A stretch of DNA of 64,000 nucleotides from BD2-11 sp965221785 (lineage in GTDB: Bacteria > Gemmatimonadota > Gemmatimonadetes > Longimicrobiales > Gaopeijiaceae). The position numbers and the translations under genes were made by a program. How positions within the stretch are numbered: position 1 is the stretch's first letter; every line of letters begins with the position of its first letter. Below the pieces are notes generated by a model. The model saw only the letters and a list, made by a program, of their open reading frames with translations. It ran no database searches and had not been told where the DNA came from. Shown in pieces: positions 63,053 to 64,000 of this stretch. The stretch lies in NCBI GenBank assembly GCA_965221785.1, contig CBDCSR010000002.1:186001-250000 (forward strand). The letters are read 5' to 3'.

Positions 63053-64000
63053 TCAGTTGAATGTATCCCGGGCCCCGCTGTTTTCGCCATCGGCGAGCGC
63101 GAGCGCCTGCTTCATGCGGAACGCGTCGCTCATCACCACTCCGACGATGAAGGACGACATGCGATAGTCGTTCCGCTCGGCCTCGCGCGCGATGGCGCGA
63201 ACGGCAGGCTGGTCCCGATAGTCGATCCCCCGCCCCAGCGCGTAGGCCATCAGGCTCTCGGTGAACTGCCGCACCAGCGGAACGGGGCGCTTCAGAAGGA
63301 CGCGAGAGAGGTCGCTCGGAGTCTCGATCTCGGTCCCGTCGTAGTAGGTGCTCCGGGTGTCGAGCGGCGTGCCCTCTTCGCGGATCCGCCACTGGCCGGT
63401 CACGTCGAAGTTGTCGAGCGCCAGCCCGATCGGATCGATCAGCTCGTGGCACGACGAGCAGTCGGGGTTGTCGCGGTGGGTCTCCAGCCGCTCGCGCGTC
63501 GTCAGCGCTTTGCCGTCGCGGGTGCTCGCGGTCTCCTCCAGATCGGGGATGCCAGGGGGAGGAGGAGGCGGCGGCGTACCCAGCAGCACCTCCATCACCC
63601 ACAGGCCACGCAGCACCGGTGAAGTACGGTTTCCGAGCGAGGTCTGGACGAGCATGCTGCCATGGCCCAGGATGCCGCGCCGGCGATCGTCGGGATAGCC
63701 CACACGACGGAACGCCTCGCCCTGCACCCCCTCGATGCCGTAATGACGGGCCAGCCGCTCGTTCACGAAGGTGTAGTCGGCGCTGTAGAGCTCCAGCAGG
63801 CTCCGGTCCTCGCGGATCAGGTTGTGGAAGAACAGCTCGCTCTCGCGCCGCATCGCGTCGGCGAACTGGCGGCTGTAGTTGGGGAAGCGGAACGCGTCCG
63901 GGCTGACCAGTTCCACGTCCTGCAGGCGCAGCCACAGTGAAGCGAAGCGGGTGGCCAGCGCCTCCGAACGGGGATCGGCCAGCAGCCGGCGCGCCTGGGC
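63053..64000 (-). CDS. DUF1592/DUF1588/DUF1585 protein (module 2), 5' part outside window
   Basis: The last 316 codons of a homologue of the protein at 25470. It contains the LLGTPPPPPPPGIPDLEE proline stretch also present in module 1 (MGTPPPPPPPNVPTLEG), the DUF1588 motif CSSCHELIDPIGLALDNFD near the end, and the terminal DUF1585 part YRMSSFIVGVVMSDAFRMK. The start codon, signal peptide and any N-terminal CxxCH heme motif lie beyond the right edge. First gene of module 2. Confidence 0.87.
   Translation of the reverse strand, partial: AQARRLLADPRSEALATRFASLWLRLQDVELVSPDAFRFPNYSRQFADAMRRESELFFHNLIREDRSLLELYSADYTFVNERLARHYGIEGVQGEAFRRVGYPDDRRRGILGHGSMLVQTSLGNRTSPVLRGLWVMEVLLGTPPPPPPPGIPDLEETASTRDGKALTTRERLETHRDNPDCSSCHELIDPIGLALDNFDVTGQWRIREEGTPLDTRSTYYDGTEIETPSDLSRVLLKRPVPLVRQFTESLMAYALGRGIDYRDQPAVRAIAREAERNDYRMSSFIVGVVMSDAFRMKQALALADGENSGARDTFN

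Noticed and set aside
1..64000. CRISPR, rRNA, tRNA, prophage or transposase
   Set aside because: No spaced repeats, no tRNA-like cloverleaf or rRNA stretches found by eye, and no integrase or transposase motifs; a covariance-model scan would be needed to exclude tRNA fully.

Overview
The window is about 70% GC, gene-dense bacterial chromosome and fits a member of the Gemmatimonadota. The main reasons are a SusC/SusD outer-membrane pair on very high GC DNA, paired DUF1592/DUF1552 proteins, secreted ankyrin proteins, and abundant GTG starts and four-base ATGA/GTGA gene overlaps. The taxon is inference; no rRNA, tRNA, ribosomal protein or other firm marker lies in the window. I see no phage, transposase, CRISPR array or rRNA.

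Layout. 1-8774 (minus): a long leftward series with a 120-residue ArsC/thioredoxin-like gene at its head, read through an in-frame UGA (probable selenoprotein), followed by homocysteine methyltransferase, threonine aldolase, LepA, ROK and PfkB sugar kinases, a STAS-HATPase fusion, a small STAS protein and a cystathionine gamma-synthase/lyase cut by the window edge. 9134-10968 (plus): secreted TPR-like protein and phosphofructokinase. 11012-17199 (minus): membrane MutS-like ATPase, secreted S9 peptidase, cytochrome P450. 17352-24611: kynureninase-like PLP enzyme, an RND pump gene (minus) and a secreted glucosidase-like protein. 24648-25254 (minus): a MazF-type toxin with ribbon-helix-helix antitoxin and a clear autoregulated, apparently leaderless promoter.

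25470-35771 (plus): a five-gene, partly overlapping operon DUF1592 cytochrome-like protein - SusC - SusD - DUF1552 - secreted ankyrin protein. A second copy of its three-part core (DUF1592 - DUF1552 - ankyrin) runs leftward at 59349-64000 and leaves the window. The two ankyrin proteins share architecture outside the repeats, so this looks like a duplicated functional module whose biochemical role is not known.

35841-57040 is mostly housekeeping: DUF4384 surface protein, DUF58-BatA/VWA-Mfd operon, two parvulin-type chaperones, PdxA-HolB-MoaC operon, MltD-like lytic transglycosylase, IMP dehydrogenase, a hexapeptide acyltransferase, class IV aminotransferase, a membrane protein and a Tat-exported epimerase-like protein. 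57054-59265 holds a SAP-like small protein, a 380-bp stretch without a recognisable gene, and a TetA-type exporter.

The most notable observations are the UGA-containing ArsC-like gene with a SECIS-like hairpin, and the duplicated DUF1592/DUF1552/ankyrin module, one copy of which carries its own SusCD transporter.
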